Origin: Desulfurococcales archaeon | GTDB taxonomy: Archaea; Thermoproteota; Thermoprotei_A; Sulfolobales; Acidilobaceae | DNA: 64,000 bases | Direction of reading: 5' to 3' | NCBI GenBank assembly: GCA_015521115.1 | Contig: WAOT01000014.1 | Location: 29,688 to 93,687, forward strand | Part shown: one piece after another, positions 41,238-50,612 of the stretch | How positions within the stretch are numbered: position 1 is the first letter of the stretch | How the letters are laid out: the number at the start of each line of letters is the position of its first letter | The notes under the pieces: model-generated | What the model was told of the DNA's origin: nothing | What the model saw: the letters and a program-made list of their open reading frames with translations, nothing else | Databases searched by the model: none | Translations under genes and position numbers: made by a program

Positions 41238-42677
41238 GTGAGATGGGTGGTAATAAAACTGATAAACCTCGTAATAGTACTGGTCGTAGTCACATACCTA
41301 GTAGCGGCAATATTCACTGGCCCCCTAGCTGAGAGGGAGAAATCTATAATATACACTGAGGTCAGGAACTCTGTAAGAGGGATGTTCCAGAACGTTAACA
41401 GGGGTACGATTTACTACAACTGTATAAGTAGAGTAGGACTTGTTTCATTCAACGAGAGTGTAGATAGAGCTAATTCTCTCTTAAAAACACCACAAAATTT
41501 ATCTAAAATAAAATCGTTTTCAAATATAACAGATAACAATACTAAATATAAGATAATTGATGCTGTCGGAGAGGGCATAAAGGAAGCAGTTGCATATCAG
41601 CTTAAGAAGATCGGCAAGCTCACGGAAGCCTCCATAACACTCCAGGCGTCAAAAATTGCAGAACAAATCCTAGCCCAGGAGGGCATAAATGTGACTAATA
41701 CCACCATTAAAGAGGTGGCCTCCAAGTACCATGACGTTCTGTCCATGATATGCAGGAATAAGATCGTTGAGGATGAAATCCATAGGAGGATAGTTCAGAA
41801 GGGATTAGACAAGCCCTGGTATGTGCTGTCACTGAAATATACGAAGATGCTACTAAAATTCCAGCCACCACCGGCCAGCGTATTAACGACTAGGTACTGG
41901 CCATCACAGGGTGATAGGAACACCTTACATATAATCATAGAGAGGCTCCCCTACAGCATATCCCTCTTCACCACATCCTCTATCCTAACCCTGCTACTAG
42001 CAACCCCGCTAGCTTTATACGCGGCAAGAAGGCCGAACGGCCTCACCGACCATACAATCACTTGGTGGAGCATATTCAGCGTTAGTATGCCATGGTGGTG
42101 GCTCGCCATGGTATTTATCTACTTATTCACAATCAAGTACCACATATTCCCATCACCCTTCACACAAAAACCGCAGTGGGGGTCAATGTTCGAACTCAAA
42201 TACCTCATACTGCCTGGTGGCCCCAGTGCTAGCACAATCCTACACGGGCTCTGGACAATAGTTAAGGCGTCAGCCCTCCCTGTCTTTACAGTCACAATCC
42301 TGAGCATTGGGGACACTGCGTTTAGGATGAGGAACATCCTCTTGGACGTCTTCAACGAGGACTTCGTCACAGTAGCTAGGGCAAAAGGTGTACCCGAGCA
42401 CATAGTACTCAGGAGACACGTCCTGAGACCGGCAGCACCACCTCTCGTAACAATAGTCCTATTCGCGATCGTCCTAAGTGTCTTCTCAGGCGCGATAATA
42501 ACCGAGCTTATATTCAACTGGTATGGTCTAGGGAGGCTCTACTGGGATGCGATACAGAAATCTGACATCCCAGTAGTGCTTGAGCTGACCTACATTACCA
42601 CACTACTCTACTTAATCCTTAGGTTCATACTGGACATACTCTATACTTACCTTGACCCAAGGATTAGGAGGGCATAA
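41238..42677 (+). CDS. Dipeptide/oligopeptide-type ABC transporter permease (DppB-like)
   Basis: One of two membrane subunits of a Dpp/Opp-type importer. Helix 1 is at about residues 5-28. A long extracytoplasmic segment (about 30-230) follows, then five more helices with the ATPase-docking EAA loop ARAKGVPEHIVLRRHVLRPA (about 378-397). At 479 residues it is some 150 longer than bacterial DppB (about 335), the extra length being the outside loop. The substrate could be peptides or oligosaccharides. It begins the operon. Confidence 0.87.
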   Translation: MRWVVIKLINLVIVLVVVTYLVAAIFTGPLAEREKSIIYTEVRNSVRGMFQNVNRGTIYYNCISRVGLVSFNESVDRANSLLKTPQNLSKIKSFSNITDNNTKYKIIDAVGEGIKEAVAYQLKKIGKLTEASITLQASKIAEQILAQEGINVTNTTIKEVASKYHDVLSMICRNKIVEDEIHRRIVQKGLDKPWYVLSLKYTKMLLKFQPPPASVLTTRYWPSQGDRNTLHIIIERLPYSISLFTTSSILTLLLATPLALYAARRPNGLTDHTITWWSIFSVSMPWWWLAMVFIYLFTIKYHIFPSPFTQKPQWGSMFELKYLILPGGPSASTILHGLWTIVKASALPVFTVTILSIGDTAFRMRNILLDVFNEDFVTVARAKGVPEHIVLRRHVLRPAAPPLVTIVLFAIVLSVFSGAIITELIFNWYGLGRLYWDAIQKSDIPVVLELTYITTLLYLILRFILDILYTYLDPRIRRA

Positions 42678-42690
42678 GGGGTGAAACGGG

Positions 42691-44442
42691 ATGGCAAGGT
42701 TCAAGCTACGGATAGGTAGGAAGAGGAAGAAGGAGACGGGTGAACTCTCCACATTCCAACTCCTCTGGAGGACTACCAACGGCAAAATAGGGATATCCCT
42801 CCTCATTATACTGGCAATACTAGGTATATACGCGACGGCATACTACACCCCGCAAGGAATGAGAGACTACGAGAAGAGCCAGCTATGGCCTTACCTATAC
42901 CCGGAGAGGGCTCCACCATGCTGGGCGAGGGATAAGGCCCCTTACCTAGCAGTAACACTAAACGACCTACAACAACAGATCGGAGTAGTCGCATCCTCAC
43001 AAGACGTGTCAAAAGACCTTATCGAGGCATTAGGTGGTGCTAAGAAGTTTAACGCGTCAATCACGTTCTTCAAAAACCTAGGCTATACAGTGGTCTACAA
43101 GAATTATACGTACACATTCCATTATGAGGCAGAGAACAAGGCGAAACCGAACGACGCCGCCCTAGCGGTAGCGTTTAACGTGTCGAAAAATGTCTACTTT
43201 AACACTAAAAACTCAACGTTTGTAGTACTTAACGCTTACCTCGAAAGGCCGGACGGTAACATAATCTACTTCTACAAGGCTAAGAAGTGGGCCGTCAGAC
43301 TGGGTGAAACCAACATACTAGCGGGGAACGTCCTTAAAAACGTTACATTTCTGAACAAATATTACAAAAAGTTTATAGCACCCACCAGCCTCAACGGCAT
43401 TGATGTTCTAAACACTGCAGGACAAATAGGCTTCCAAGCAGATTTCGCAGAGTCGGTAAAAAGGATTGCAATCGTCATATCGGGACTCCCAGTTAATGAG
43501 ACTGTTCTCTCAAACCTGCCCAAACCGGCAGAGGATCTGATAAAGACTACAGGTGCCGGAAAACTCATCTTCCTAGAAAAAGCCCCCGATGGTGGCTTAC
43601 AGGTGGTTCCCGGAGACTATAAGATAGTAATCGAGGTTCTATACGTCGTCCCCTCACAGTATGTCCTCCAGAACGGTCAGTATAGTGAGGACTATGCAAA
43701 GGCCAATAATGCCTCCCTCTACCTAAGCGACTTCAAATTCATAATAAAGTCAAACTGTTATGGGTTCTTCGGGACAGATGATAAGGGCAGGCCGGTAGGA
43801 CTAGGCCTCCTCTTCGGAATACCATACGCCTTCATTCTAGGCTTCCTGGTAACATTCTCCTCAACCTTCTTTGGCGCATTTTATGGTAGCGCGGCAGGCT
43901 ACTGGAAGGACATTAAAGGAGAAGCACTAATGAGGATCGTAGACATTGTCAACTCGCTACCTTTCCTCCCAATACTTATAGCTATATCAGTGGCCATGGG
44001 AGGGAGCCTGAGTCTATGGTGGCTGGCAACCCTCATGATAATCCTCTTCTGGGCTGGCCCGGTTATAGTAGTGAGAAGCATGGCCCTACAGATAAGTGAG
44101 CAGATCTACGTCGAGGCAGCGAAAGCCGTGGGAGCCAGCACGTGGAGGATACTCTTCAAACACGTATTCCCACAGATATTCCCCTACACCGTGGCAATAG
44201 CTGTACTCTCAATGCCCGGCGTCATAATAGCTGAGGCAAGCCTATCCGTTCTAGGACTCGGAGACCCAACAGCCCCAACATGGGGTAAGATGCTGAACGG
44301 AGCTTATGCGGCAAACGCCGTCATTACGGGCATGTGGTGGTATTACTTATTCCCGGGACTAGCACTGGTCGTCTTCTCAGCGACTTTCCTATTAATTGGA
44401 AGGGCTCTCGAACCACTAGTTGCACCCAAGCTGATCAAGTGA
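42691..44442 (+). CDS. Dipeptide/oligopeptide-type ABC transporter permease (DppC-like)
   Basis: The second permease, 13 bases after the first. A cytoplasmic basic start and helix 1 (about 33-52) are followed by an exceptionally large outside domain (about 55-360), then five helices with EAA loop EAAKAVGASTWRILFKHVFP (about 474-493). Bacterial DppC has about 300 residues, this one 583. The outside domain is rich in Asn, Lys and Tyr and may replace part of the binding-protein interface or shield the pore. Confidence 0.87.
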   Translation: MARFKLRIGRKRKKETGELSTFQLLWRTTNGKIGISLLIILAILGIYATAYYTPQGMRDYEKSQLWPYLYPERAPPCWARDKAPYLAVTLNDLQQQIGVVASSQDVSKDLIEALGGAKKFNASITFFKNLGYTVVYKNYTYTFHYEAENKAKPNDAALAVAFNVSKNVYFNTKNSTFVVLNAYLERPDGNIIYFYKAKKWAVRLGETNILAGNVLKNVTFLNKYYKKFIAPTSLNGIDVLNTAGQIGFQADFAESVKRIAIVISGLPVNETVLSNLPKPAEDLIKTTGAGKLIFLEKAPDGGLQVVPGDYKIVIEVLYVVPSQYVLQNGQYSEDYAKANNASLYLSDFKFIIKSNCYGFFGTDDKGRPVGLGLLFGIPYAFILGFLVTFSSTFFGAFYGSAAGYWKDIKGEALMRIVDIVNSLPFLPILIAISVAMGGSLSLWWLATLMIILFWAGPVIVVRSMALQISEQIYVEAAKAVGASTWRILFKHVFPQIFPYTVAIAVLSMPGVIIAEASLSVLGLGDPTAPTWGKMLNGAYAANAVITGMWWYYLFPGLALVVFSATFLLIGRALEPLVAPKLIK

Positions 44443-44568
44443 TCCCTTACTAGTTACATCCGATAAAACATAGTTTAATTATTTTTTTCATCTAGACTTC
44501 AAGAAGGTTTTTAAAGGCCCTACATCCTCTATTAGGTTATCGAACAAGGGTAGCTAGGTGAATGCGTC

Positions 44569-47184
44569 GTGAAGGAGAAGTTCGCTATACTCTTAATCGC
44601 AATGATGATAATCCCAGTCCTAACCGCTGCAGTGACACACGCAGCTTATGTCCAGGAGATAGTAATACAGAGGATCGAGGACGACCAGGCCGCCATAACC
44701 AGCTTAACCCAGGGCTACACCCAGGCCAGGCTGTTCAGGATTAGGGACATAAACGTAGTCCAGAACCTCTCAACCCAGGGCTTCAAGTATGTCAAGGCCG
44801 CTAGCGGTCTAGTAAACCTGCTGGTCAACCCTGCAGACACGTGCCAGGACGGAAGCTTCAACCTATTCCAGTATAGAAAGGCCAGGTTCGCCCTCCAGTT
44901 CCTAGTAGACAGGGATCAGATAGTGAACAACATCTACAAGGGATACGCCCTACCAGTAATCACGAGCTACACACCACTAGACCCCGACTACCCATACCTA
45001 GTAGGAGTACTAGCCAAGTGGGAGGTTGTCTTCAAGAGCAAGGGCCCAGAGTACGGAGCCCAGCTCCTCGAGGAGGCCCTCCAGGAGGCTGGCGCAACTA
45101 AGGGCTCGGACGGTAAGTGGTACTACAACGGCCAGCCAGTAACAGTGAAGTTCGTCATAAGGCAGGAGGATGCCAGGAAGGACATAGGAAACCTAGTAGC
45201 AGATACCCTGGAGAACCTAGGCCTCACCGTAGAGAGGAACTACATGGACTTCAGCGGAGCTAAGCAGGTAGTCTACGGTAGCGACCCCAGCGCGTGCCAG
45301 TGGCACCTATACACTGAGGGCTGGGGTATCACTGGGATGTCAAAGTACAACTATGGAGACGCAGTATGGTTCTTCAGCAGCATTTGGGGTGCCATGCCTG
45401 GATGGGGAACTGAGGGATACTGGAACTACAAGAACGAGACTATCGACAACATAGCAACACAGCTAGACAGTGGTAACTACACATCCGAGGACGAGTTCTG
45501 GAGCCTCCTACAGCAGCTGGTAGACCTAGGAATAAAGGAGAGCGTGAGGGTCTTCATAGCAGCCACATACGACTTCTACGTCTACAGCGGAGACCTCTCC
45601 GGTATAATCCCGAGCCCCAAGGCCAGCCCATGGCACACATTCACATTCATGAACCTACAGTACCCACAGCCCACAGTAAACCTCAGTAACAGGTACGTCT
45701 ACATAGAGGGATGGGCCTGGAACCCCGTCGGTGGATGGCAGGACTTCTACAGCAGGCCTGTAGTCGAGGCCATAACCTGGCCCGCCATAACCAGCAGAGT
45801 AACTGACGGTGAGCTAGGCTGGAGCCCAGCTAACACTGCAACCTGGAGCGTGCAGAGGAACGTTGGCAGTATACCCAGCGATGCAATATACTATGACACA
45901 GTGAACCACACGTTCACAACAGTCGGCGAGCACCCGATTAACACCACAGGCATAACCATAAACGAGGTGACCATAAACTACAAGCTGCTAGGACAGCTCA
46001 AGTTCCACGACGGTAGTACTGAGACACTCGCAGACCTACTAGCACCCATATACGTGATATTTGAGTACGCAACAGACACCAGCACTAACCAGACAAACGA
46101 CACGAGGTATGAGAGCGCCCTAGCCAGAGATTACAGCACGTTCCTCAACACGTTCCTAGCAGTCGAGATCGTAAACGACACCACCGTAAAGGTATACACA
46201 AGCTACAGCCACCTAGACGACGGCCAGATAGCACAGGTGGCCAGCATCTGGACAAGCTTCCCACTAGAGCTCTACGCAGCAATGGATCTACTCTGGCAGT
46301 ATGGTAGCGTGCAGTCAGGAGGGTACGTGCTAAAGTATGTCTACAGCCTCGACAGTGTCGAGGAGAACAAGACCACAGCAATACACCTGCTAGACACAGT
46401 AGCATGTGACCAGATGAAGGATCTCCTACAGAACGCAAAGACTAACCCACCAGACTGGGTACAGCAGCTCATAAACATGGGCCTACTAACACAGCAGGAG
46501 TGGGAGCAGAGGGTTGACAACCTAATCAACTTCTACAACCAGCACCACCACATGGTAGTCGGCAACGGCCCGTTCTATCTAGACAGCTATGACGCTGCCA
46601 ACGACATAGCCTACCTCAAGAGGGTTGACAACTTCCCAGTACCGGTGACTGAGATAGCCAACGAGCTACAGTACAAGACAGCAAGTGTAGCCATAGATGT
46701 GCCAGCACTAGCAGTCAATACTGCTGGAACAACAATAGCAAACATTACAGTACAGGTAAACAACCAGCCTGCAACTCCCGATGATGTCAACCTATACGCT
46801 ATACTGCTAGACCTAAACAACTTCACAACAACATTCCTCAACCTGACATATAAGGGTAACGGACAGTTCCAGGCAACACTACCGACAACAGTCTCCCCAG
46901 GAGACTACAACATAATCGTGGTAGCCTACCCAGTCGGCTACAGCAACCCCGCAATGAAAGTGCAGAGCATTACACTCGTCGCCCCATCACCTGGGAACAC
47001 TACAACAACCTCGACAACCACTACACAGACAGGAACAACTGGCGGTACAACCTCACCACCGGGCGGAACCACAGGTACTACAACGACAAGCCCAACACCA
47101 ACCAGCAAGGCAGGCCTAATAGCTGCTGTAATAATCATCATAATCATCATAGCAGGCGCAGCATACTACTACGCCAGAAAGTAG
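44569..47184 (+). CDS. Anchored family 5 substrate-binding protein, apparently circularly permuted
   Basis: The binding protein of the importer, 871 residues. A signal peptide (about 1-25) is followed by segments that in usual DppA-type proteins lie in the second half: FQYRKARFALQFLVDRDQIV (about 100-119), then the EEALQEAGATKGSDGKWYYN block. Only later come the usual N-terminal parts, LGQLKFHDGSTETLADL (about 475-491) and GNGPFYLDSYDAANDIAYLK (about 665). A beta domain, a Thr/Gly-rich stalk (about 805-845) and a C-terminal membrane helix end the chain. The start is a GTG. A TATA-like TTTAATTATTTTTT lies at about 44474. Confidence 0.87.
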   Translation: MKEKFAILLIAMMIIPVLTAAVTHAAYVQEIVIQRIEDDQAAITSLTQGYTQARLFRIRDINVVQNLSTQGFKYVKAASGLVNLLVNPADTCQDGSFNLFQYRKARFALQFLVDRDQIVNNIYKGYALPVITSYTPLDPDYPYLVGVLAKWEVVFKSKGPEYGAQLLEEALQEAGATKGSDGKWYYNGQPVTVKFVIRQEDARKDIGNLVADTLENLGLTVERNYMDFSGAKQVVYGSDPSACQWHLYTEGWGITGMSKYNYGDAVWFFSSIWGAMPGWGTEGYWNYKNETIDNIATQLDSGNYTSEDEFWSLLQQLVDLGIKESVRVFIAATYDFYVYSGDLSGIIPSPKASPWHTFTFMNLQYPQPTVNLSNRYVYIEGWAWNPVGGWQDFYSRPVVEAITWPAITSRVTDGELGWSPANTATWSVQRNVGSIPSDAIYYDTVNHTFTTVGEHPINTTGITINEVTINYKLLGQLKFHDGSTETLADLLAPIYVIFEYATDTSTNQTNDTRYESALARDYSTFLNTFLAVEIVNDTTVKVYTSYSHLDDGQIAQVASIWTSFPLELYAAMDLLWQYGSVQSGGYVLKYVYSLDSVEENKTTAIHLLDTVACDQMKDLLQNAKTNPPDWVQQLINMGLLTQQEWEQRVDNLINFYNQHHHMVVGNGPFYLDSYDAANDIAYLKRVDNFPVPVTEIANELQYKTASVAIDVPALAVNTAGTTIANITVQVNNQPATPDDVNLYAILLDLNNFTTTFLNLTYKGNGQFQATLPTTVSPGDYNIIVVAYPVGYSNPAMKVQSITLVAPSPGNTTTTSTTTTQTGTTGGTTSPPGGTTGTTTTSPTPTSKAGLIAAVIIIIIIIAGAAYYYARK

Positions 47185-47354
47185 CTATAACAGATAGAGA
47201 TAGAATATCTTTTAAACATTTATTTTTCCCGTAATTTAAAATTAATGGAATAATTATACCATACCGGCTTCTTTTTCCGAAGATTATACTCTTGGAGTCC
47301 ATAAGGCTATATAATGGCTCTTTATGGCTTGAATAGTGGAAGGGGGTAAGTGAG

Positions 47355-48317
47355 GTGGCTCTACTAGAGGTAGAAAACCTCAGGACATACTTCTACACAC
47401 TAAAGGGCGTTGTGAAAGCTGTAGATGGAGTGAACCTAAAGCTGGAAAAAGGGCAGACCCTAGGGATAGTTGGAGAGAGTGGATGTGGTAAGAGCACACT
47501 TGCGTGGAGCCTCCTAAAGCTAGTCCCGCCGCCCGGCAGGATAGTTGATGGAACAATTCGTATAGACGGTATGGACGTAACGAGGATGAGTGAGAGCGAA
47601 GTCAGGAGTAAGATCAGGTGGAAGAAGATAAGCATGATCTTCCAGGGGGCAATGAACGCGTTAAACCCGGTCTACACTGTGGGAGAGCAGATAATCGAGC
47701 CCATACTCCTCCACACAGACATGACTCGAGAAGAAGCGATGGAAAAGGCACAGGAGCTCATCGAGGCCGTAGGGCTCCCCCCAGAGATCCTGAACCGTTA
47801 TCCCCACGAGCTTAGCGGAGGACAGAAGCAGAGGGTTGTGATCGCTATGGCTTTAGTGCTAGACCCCGATATAGTTATAGCAGATGAGCCGACAACCGCT
47901 CTAGACGTTGTTGTACAAGCCCAGATACTCAATCTTATGAAGAAACTGCACAGGGAGAGAGGCATGAGTATTATACTAATAACTCACGACCTAGGAGTTG
48001 TAACGGAGCTCAGCGAGTATATTGCCGTGATGTACGCCGGTAAAATAGTGGAGTTTGGTAAGGCTGAGGACATATTCCTCCACCCTCTACACCCCTACAC
48101 CCAGGCCCTCATAAGAGCAGTTCCAAGGTTAAAGGGAGATATTCACAAGCTCGAGTACATACCTGGCCAGCCACCTGACCTCAGGAACCCGCCGCCCGGC
48201 TGCAGGTTCGCTCCGAGGTGTAAGAAGGTTATGGACATTTGCAACAGGGAGGAGCCGCCTATGATCGAGTACGAAAAAGGCCATTATGTCGCCTGCTGGC
48301 TATATGCAAAGAGGTGA
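47355..48317 (+). CDS. ABC transporter ATPase (DppD/OppD-like)
   Basis: The first ATP-hydrolysing subunit, 320 residues. Walker A is GESGCGKST (about 38-46), Q-loop MIFQGAMNAL, signature LSGGQKQR (about 152) and Walker B DIVIADEPTTALD, with the H-loop ITHDLGVV. The C-terminal extension has the three-cysteine pattern typical of OppD/DppD (GCRFAPRCKKVMDICN). The start is GTG. The next gene's ribosome-binding site overlaps its stop codon. Confidence 0.94.
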   Translation: MALLEVENLRTYFYTLKGVVKAVDGVNLKLEKGQTLGIVGESGCGKSTLAWSLLKLVPPPGRIVDGTIRIDGMDVTRMSESEVRSKIRWKKISMIFQGAMNALNPVYTVGEQIIEPILLHTDMTREEAMEKAQELIEAVGLPPEILNRYPHELSGGQKQRVVIAMALVLDPDIVIADEPTTALDVVVQAQILNLMKKLHRERGMSIILITHDLGVVTELSEYIAVMYAGKIVEFGKAEDIFLHPLHPYTQALIRAVPRLKGDIHKLEYIPGQPPDLRNPPPGCRFAPRCKKVMDICNREEPPMIEYEKGHYVACWLYAKR

Positions 48318-48322
48318 ACCCT

Positions 48323-49477
48323 ATGTACAGGGTTGAGCTTGGGGAGGAGATCCTAAAGGTCAAGGATCTAAGGGTATGGTTCCCCCTTAAGAGGGGAATT
48401 ATAGGGACGATACTGAGGAAGCCGCCCCTATACGTGCACGCGGTAGATGGGGTCTCGTTCAACATACGGAAGAGGGAGATCTTCTGTCTTGTCGGCGAGA
48501 GCGGGTGTGGTAAGACAACAACAGGAAAGGCCCTTCTAAGGCTCGTCCCCATATACTCGGGAGAAGCGTGGTTCAAGCCTAGGAAAGAGACCCTTGCAAA
48601 GCTCGAGGCGATGGGTGTAACTCCTAATGAGAACGGTATGGTGGAGATACTACATCTTCCTGAAAAGAAGTTTAAACCGTTGAGGAGAGACATCCAGATG
48701 ATATACCAGGATCCCTACGGGAGCCTGAACCCCAGGTTCAGGATAAAGGACATTCTAGAGGAAGTCCTCATAGTCCATAAGATCGGTGAGAGCAAGGAGG
48801 AGAGGCTCGACCTTATAGAACGTGTCCTAGAGATGGTCAAGCTAACGCCTCCATCGGAGTTCATAAATAGGTTCCCCCACCAGCTCAGCGGTGGACAGAG
48901 GCAGCGAGTTGCCATTGCGAGGGCGATTATTGCCAATCCCGCACTAATAATAGCGGACGAGCCCGTCTCAATGCTTGACGTGTCAATTAGGGCAGAGATC
49001 TTGGAAGTCCTCCTAAACCTCAGGACACTGCTAGACGCCTCATACATCTTCATAACACACGACCTAGCAGTCGCCAGATACATATGCGACAGGATTGCGG
49101 TGATGTACCTAGGCAAGATAGTTGAGGTGGGGGATGCGAGGGAAGTCATAGCAGACCCATTACATCCGTATACTGAAGCACTAATCGCTGCTATACCTGA
49201 CCCAGACCCGGAAAACAGGAAGAAGTTCAGGGATCTCAAGATTAAAGGTGAGGTGCCCAACGCAGTCTTCATCCCACCGGGCTGCCGCTTCCACCCCAGA
49301 TGTGTCTACTACGACGAAATGAAAGAGGTAGATAAAGAGTTGGGAGACCTCTGCCCGTCAACCGAGCCACCGCTCGTAGAAGTGAAGCCTGGCCGTTACG
49401 TAGCGTGTTATAAATACCCACTAGTGAGGTCACTAGTTAAGACGGGAGTCCTTTCGCCTGGCAGGGAAGGTAGATAG
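48323..49477 (+). CDS. ABC transporter ATPase (DppF/OppF-like)
   Basis: The partner ATPase, 384 residues. Walker A is GESGCGKTTTG, Q-loop MIYQDPYGSLNPRF, signature LSGGQRQR, Walker B LIIADEPVSMLDVS and H-loop ITHDLAVARYICDR, ending in GCRFHPRCVYYDEM, the OppF-type cysteine tail. An insert between Walker A and the Q-loop (about residues 75-120) is longer than usual. ATG 48323 follows GAGGTGA, which contains the dppD stop. A long upstream frame from 48239 is not supported. Confidence 0.94.
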   Translation: MYRVELGEEILKVKDLRVWFPLKRGIIGTILRKPPLYVHAVDGVSFNIRKREIFCLVGESGCGKTTTGKALLRLVPIYSGEAWFKPRKETLAKLEAMGVTPNENGMVEILHLPEKKFKPLRRDIQMIYQDPYGSLNPRFRIKDILEEVLIVHKIGESKEERLDLIERVLEMVKLTPPSEFINRFPHQLSGGQRQRVAIARAIIANPALIIADEPVSMLDVSIRAEILEVLLNLRTLLDASYIFITHDLAVARYICDRIAVMYLGKIVEVGDAREVIADPLHPYTEALIAAIPDPDPENRKKFRDLKIKGEVPNAVFIPPGCRFHPRCVYYDEMKEVDKELGDLCPSTEPPLVEVKPGRYVACYKYPLVRSLVKTGVLSPGREGR

Positions 49478-49501
49478 CTGTTCTTCCTTACTATTCTTAT
49501 C

Positions 49502-49520
49502 AATCCCCTTGGATAGGGGA
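49502..49520 (+). terminator. Small inverted repeat after the ABC operon
   Basis: ATCCCC and GGGGAT flank a seven-base loop (TTGGATA) about 25 bases after the last ATPase stop and ahead of the Fur gene promoter. It may be a 3' hairpin of the operon or an operator for the Fur-family gene. Confidence 0.35.
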
Positions 49521-49616
49521 TATACTCGTATGTCGCAAACGTAAATAAGTTCCACTCAGATACTCTTTATAGGCAACTGTAGTGTGTAGTAAGCTGAATA
49601 TAGGGGGCGGCATAGT

Positions 49617-50069
49617 ATGGCGGAAGTAAGGGGGGCCGAGAAGGTTAGTATAGAGGAGGTCATACGCCTGCTGAATAGGTTGAACCTGAGAATAACTCCT
49701 CAGAGAATAATAATAACAAAAATAATACTTGAAAACGTTAAAAACCACCCATCGTTCAAACAAATATACGAACTCGTTAGAAAAGAGATGCCAAGTATAG
49801 GTGTAAGCACACTCTTCAACACACTTAAACTGCTCGAGAAACATAACATTGTAACTCTATTCGAGCTCAACGGTGAGACCCACATAGACCTTCCAAGACC
49901 ACACGTGAACATATACTGCACTAATACAGGCAAAATTGTAGACTACGAGAGCGAGGATACGTCAAAGATTATAGAAGACTTGCTAGCCACAATATCACGG
50001 GCTGGAGTGAAGCCCTATAGAGTAAATGTGGTCGTAGAGGCGTCATGCCCTGAGGTAGAGACCAACTAA
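49617..50069 (+). CDS. Fur-family transcriptional regulator
   Basis: A 150-residue metal- or peroxide-responsive repressor. The winged helix is visible as NLRITPQRIIITKIILEN then FKQIYELVRKEMPSIGVSTLFNTLKLLEK (about 24-80). The dimerisation half follows: HVNIYCTNTGKIVDYE. The usual pair of CxxC knuckles is reduced to one cysteine here, so it lacks the structural zinc of Fur/PerR. A TATA-like CTTTATAG lies at about 49562. The start is ATG 49617. Confidence 0.85.
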   Translation: MAEVRGAEKVSIEEVIRLLNRLNLRITPQRIIITKIILENVKNHPSFKQIYELVRKEMPSIGVSTLFNTLKLLEKHNIVTLFELNGETHIDLPRPHVNIYCTNTGKIVDYESEDTSKIIEDLLATISRAGVKPYRVNVVVEASCPEVETN

Positions 50070-50146
50070 GAAGCCTCTAAGACGACAGAATGCCTATAAA
50101 CCCTAACAACACCAGTAAGCCAAGGATGGGGGCGCACATCGAGCCA

Positions 50147-50221
50147 GGGCCCGTCGTCTAGCCTGGTTAGGACGCCGCCCTGACACGGCGGAGGTCCGGG
50201 GTTCAAATCCCCGCGGGCCCA
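50147..50221 (+). tRNA. tRNA-Val (GAC)
   Basis: Acceptor GGGCCCG/CGGGCCC with discriminator A, D arm with TAGCCTGGTTAGGA, anticodon arm CCGCC-CTGACAC-GGCGG (anticodon GAC), T arm CCGGG-GTTCAAAT-CCCCG and encoded CCA at 50222-50224. No intron. Confidence 0.95.
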
Positions 50222-50396
50222 CCATTCTTGATTTAATCCCCACATCATTAAAAATTGGATTATTAATAATCTTATTATAAAATGAAAATAAGTATCGACT
50301 TTGGCGACGTGTATACCCTTATTTCCGTTCAATTACGGTTATCGAGGATGCCGGTGTCTATTTACCGTGTTGGGGAGTGATGTTATAATGGGTTGG

Positions 50397-50470
50397 TGGA
50401 CCGGCCGGGATTTGAACCCGGGGCCTCCCGGATGCCAACCGGGCGCTCTTCCAGGCTGAGCTACCGGCCC
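50397..50470 (-). tRNA. tRNA-Ala (GGC)
   Basis: Read on the minus strand: acceptor GGGCCGG/CCGGTCC (one G-U pair), D arm GCTC...GAGC, anticodon arm CCCGG-TTGGCAT-CCGGG (anticodon GGC) and T arm CCGGG-TTCAAAT-CCCGG, with CCA encoded at 50394-50396. The protein frame that reads across this gene on the + strand is spurious. The 170 bases before it are AT-rich and hold no gene. Confidence 0.95.
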
Positions 50471-50612
50471 GATCGCTGCCAGACTCTATATTCCAGTTTG
50501 TCGTGTAATAAAGGTTTCGCGGGTCTATGCTTACCTTGTGAGATTCAGGTAATACCTAGTGTCTCCCCCTCTACTAGTGTCTGTTTCTTTTGGATCTAGT
50601 GGAGTGGTGGGG

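Noticed and set aside
50393..50599. Frame starting with VDRPGFEPGASRMP
   Set aside because: This is the translated complement of tRNA-Ala, a common false protein.
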